Shown here in pieces: positions 13,729 through 14,690 of a stretch of 14,690 nt of DNA. Below the pieces are notes generated by a model. It worked only from the letters and a program-made list of their open reading frames with translations, was not told where the DNA came from and made no database searches. The DNA is from Planctomycetaceae bacterium (lineage in GTDB: Bacteria; Planctomycetota; Planctomycetia; Planctomycetales; Planctomycetaceae), in NCBI GenBank assembly GCA_027000105.1, contig JALTOP010000304.1, forward strand, positions 1-14,690, written 5' to 3'. The first letter of the stretch is position 1; every line of letters begins with the position of its first letter. Position numbers and translations under genes: made by a program.

Positions 13729-14247
13729 TCAAACCGGAGCCAAAACATGATCCTGCTGGAACAACTCTCCCATCGGAAACCGGCATTGCTGAAATTGCTG
13801 TTTTGCCAGCCAAACGGTCTGCCAACTGGCGGATCGCTGCTTCATGGCCCTGGTGTATTCATCCAACCAGACACCGTAGAAAGCATACCGTTTCGACTGA
13901 TAACTAACGAGTGAATGGCTCGGTTCAGCGGAAAAATCTCCCATTAATTGATAGGCAAAAACGAGCAAACCGCGAAAATCGCTTCCAAATACCTGCTGCC
14001 ACTGCTTCAAGCCCTGAATATCTTCCAGAGTCGCCCAATTTTCCCACAATCGCCCCTTCAGGCATTTTCGTCCTTTCACATCCACCAGCAGATTCGTCGA
14101 TTCCTGGCAATAGACGATAAAATCCATCGATTTCAGGGAAACCTCTTTCAACAACGCCCGACGCGATTCATCAACAGCCACATAGGCCGTCCGTTGCTGA
14201 CGCAAATACTCCTCAAAAGCAGATTCGTAATGATTGGAGCGAATCAT
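13729..14247 (-). CDS. HYExAFE-type protein, putative PD-(D/E)XK nuclease fold
   Basis: The 172-residue product begins MIRSNHYESAFEEYLR, matching the HYExAFE motif by which, as I recall, an uncharacterised protein family common in planctomycetes is named. The sequence also fits a PD-(D/E)XK nuclease core. Glu12/Glu13 are in the first helix, Asp42 in SMDFIVY, and Asp56-x-Lys58 in LLVDVKGRK, 14 residues after Asp42. A strand-helix region follows (WATLEDIQGLKQWQQVFG; GLLVFAYQL). If correct, it would bind Mg2+ and cut or bind DNA. The nuclease call is my inference from residue spacing. There is no signal peptide or membrane segment. The start codon is preceded by three 13-bp repeats rather than a clear ribosome site, and a 47-codon frame ends 28 bases upstream. 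Confidence 0.75.
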   Translation of the reverse strand: MIRSNHYESAFEEYLRQQRTAYVAVDESRRALLKEVSLKSMDFIVYCQESTNLLVDVKGRKCLKGRLWENWATLEDIQGLKQWQQVFGSDFRGLLVFAYQLMGDFSAEPSHSLVSYQSKRYAFYGVWLDEYTRAMKQRSASWQTVWLAKQQFQQCRFPMGELFQQDHVLAPV

Positions 14248-14253
14248 GATCGA

Positions 14254-14292
14254 TAGGCCATCTTAATAGGCGATTTCAATAGGCGATCTCAA
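14254..14292. repeat. Three tandem 13-bp repeats
   Basis: Units TAGGCCATCTTAA (14254-14266), TAGGCGATTTCAA (14267-14279) and TAGGCGATCTCAA (14280-14292) follow one another without gaps. They overlap the last codons of the 47-residue ORF and end just before the HYExAFE start codon. Confidence 0.88.
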
Positions 14293-14419
14293 GAAAACGG
14301 CGACCCCCCGACACCACAGGTTCATCAGGCTCATTCGGTTCATCCAGATCAGCATGACACCAGTGTGAACGGAACACCAGAAAATGCCTCAACAGACGGA
14401 AAATATCGCTGTCAGTCAT
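14276..14419 (-). CDS. Small acidic protein, 47 residues
   Basis: I do not recognise a family. The frame from ATG 14419 to TGA 14276 encodes 47 residues. It begins MTDSDIFRLLRHFLVFRSHW (amphipathic helix-like), then has an acidic Pro-repeating stretch (LDEPNEPDEPVV), and ends RRFLEIAY. Codon choice resembles that of the confirmed genes. A near-consensus promoter lies 30 bases upstream, which would give a leader of about 24 bases, but no Shine-Dalgarno is seen. It would be the first gene of a transcript continuing into the HYExAFE gene. The tandem 13-bp repeat overlaps its end and encodes the terminal EIAY. It could instead be a long leader with a chance frame. Confidence 0.42.
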   Translation of the reverse strand: MTDSDIFRLLRHFLVFRSHWCHADLDEPNEPDEPVVSGGRRFLEIAY

Positions 14420-14449
14420 TGAAAGCCGGTTATTACAAAACGTCCGTCC

Positions 14450-14478
14450 ATCGTAATGGGGTAGCGCGGGAACGTCAA
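14450..14478 (-). promoter_or_regulatory. Near-consensus promoter
   Basis: On the minus strand, TTGACG (14473-14478) and TACGAT (14450-14455) are separated by exactly 17 bases, and five of six bases match consensus in each. The start site would be near 14443. It should drive the 47-residue ORF and probably the HYExAFE gene. Confidence 0.65.
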
Positions 14479-14576
14479 CTGCTGATCACTTCCCAACGAC
14501 ACGCTGGCTCGCTGAAAAACGCCTGGGGAAGCGACCGGGAATCCAACAGGAGCACGCCCCTTTTCGTCTCGGGGGG

Positions 14577-14690
14577 CTATTCTGGTTCCGAGATCTCTTT
14601 CAGATACTGAGACAGTTCGGATTCCAGTTGAAGCAGCGTGGACCAGTTCGGCCATGGAATGACCGCTCCCGGAGGTGCTTCATCCTGTGT
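14577..14690 (-). CDS. C-terminal end of a gene running off the window
   Basis: A minus-strand frame is open from the window edge to TAG at 14577 and shows 37 residues. It reads DEAPPGAVIPWPNW, then an amphipathic helix (STLLQLESELSQYLKEISE) and a final PE. Composition and codon use look coding, and the competing frames on both strands look poor. The fragment is too short to assign a family. The next 100 bases to the promoter at 14450 hold only a short C-run/G-run inverted repeat after the stop (about 14556-14576), a possible weak terminator. Confidence 0.6.
   Translation of the reverse strand, partial: TQDEAPPGAVIPWPNWSTLLQLESELSQYLKEISEPE

Noticed and set aside
14365..14655. Two overlapping frames on opposite strands (14365-14610 plus; 14416-14655 minus)
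   Set aside because: Both cross the stop codon of the partial gene and the near-consensus promoter in other frames, and neither has protein-like composition.

Overview
The window looks like chromosomal DNA of a planctomycete (Gimesia/Rubinisphaera/Planctomyces-type). This is inferred from gene content: a CsrA, a divergent HU, a secreted right-handed beta-helix protein, a Cys-rich outer-membrane barrel protein, zinc-ribbon proteins of unknown role, and a HYExAFE-type protein. Gene strands are mixed, operons are short, and base composition is roughly half G+C. I see no transposase, integrase, phage gene, CRISPR array or rRNA. The 14.7 kb read as ordinary, mostly vertically inherited chromosome.

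Layout. 1-420 holds no gene I can support. 421-537 (minus) is a tRNA-Glu(TTC) with its own promoter and terminator. 627-845 (minus) is csrA, with a long leader and a palindrome over its promoter. 1299-1619 (minus) is an HU-family protein with a good promoter and a terminator-like hairpin. Two PilZ-domain proteins (1807-2163 minus; 2779-3165 plus) face away from each other across about 600 bp that contain a 17-bp tandem repeat. The second PilZ gene abuts, base to base, the stop codon of a secreted beta-helix protein (3166-4443 minus). An aldose 1-epimerase-like gene (4826-5779 minus) diverges from a small acidic zinc-ribbon membrane protein (5864-6160 plus). Next come a zinc-ribbon/membrane/TPR protein with a Thr-Asp repeat tail (6330-7430) and a PhoB/PhoR-type two-component pair (7823-10359). 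The pair meets a convergent outer-membrane protein gene (10625-11512 minus) at a shared terminator. The right end is all minus strand: a partial gene at the edge (14577-14690), a 47-codon small ORF behind a near-consensus promoter (14276-14419), a putative PD-(D/E)XK-fold HYExAFE protein (13729-14247), a 41-residue membrane peptide (13505-13630) and a stand-alone beta-ketoacyl synthase (12040-13239).

Functional threads. CsrA (post-transcriptional control), two PilZ proteins (c-di-GMP response) and PhoB/PhoR-like signalling make this a regulator-rich stretch. No phosphate-transport, flagellar or polysaccharide-synthesis genes lie beside them, so joint function is inference only. The least described parts are the zinc-ribbon proteins at 5864-7430, the two short genes at 13505-13630 and 14276-14419, and the short tandem repeats next to regulatory or gene-end positions (2402-2435, 13470-13505, 14254-14292). 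I did not find a clear new multi-gene system.
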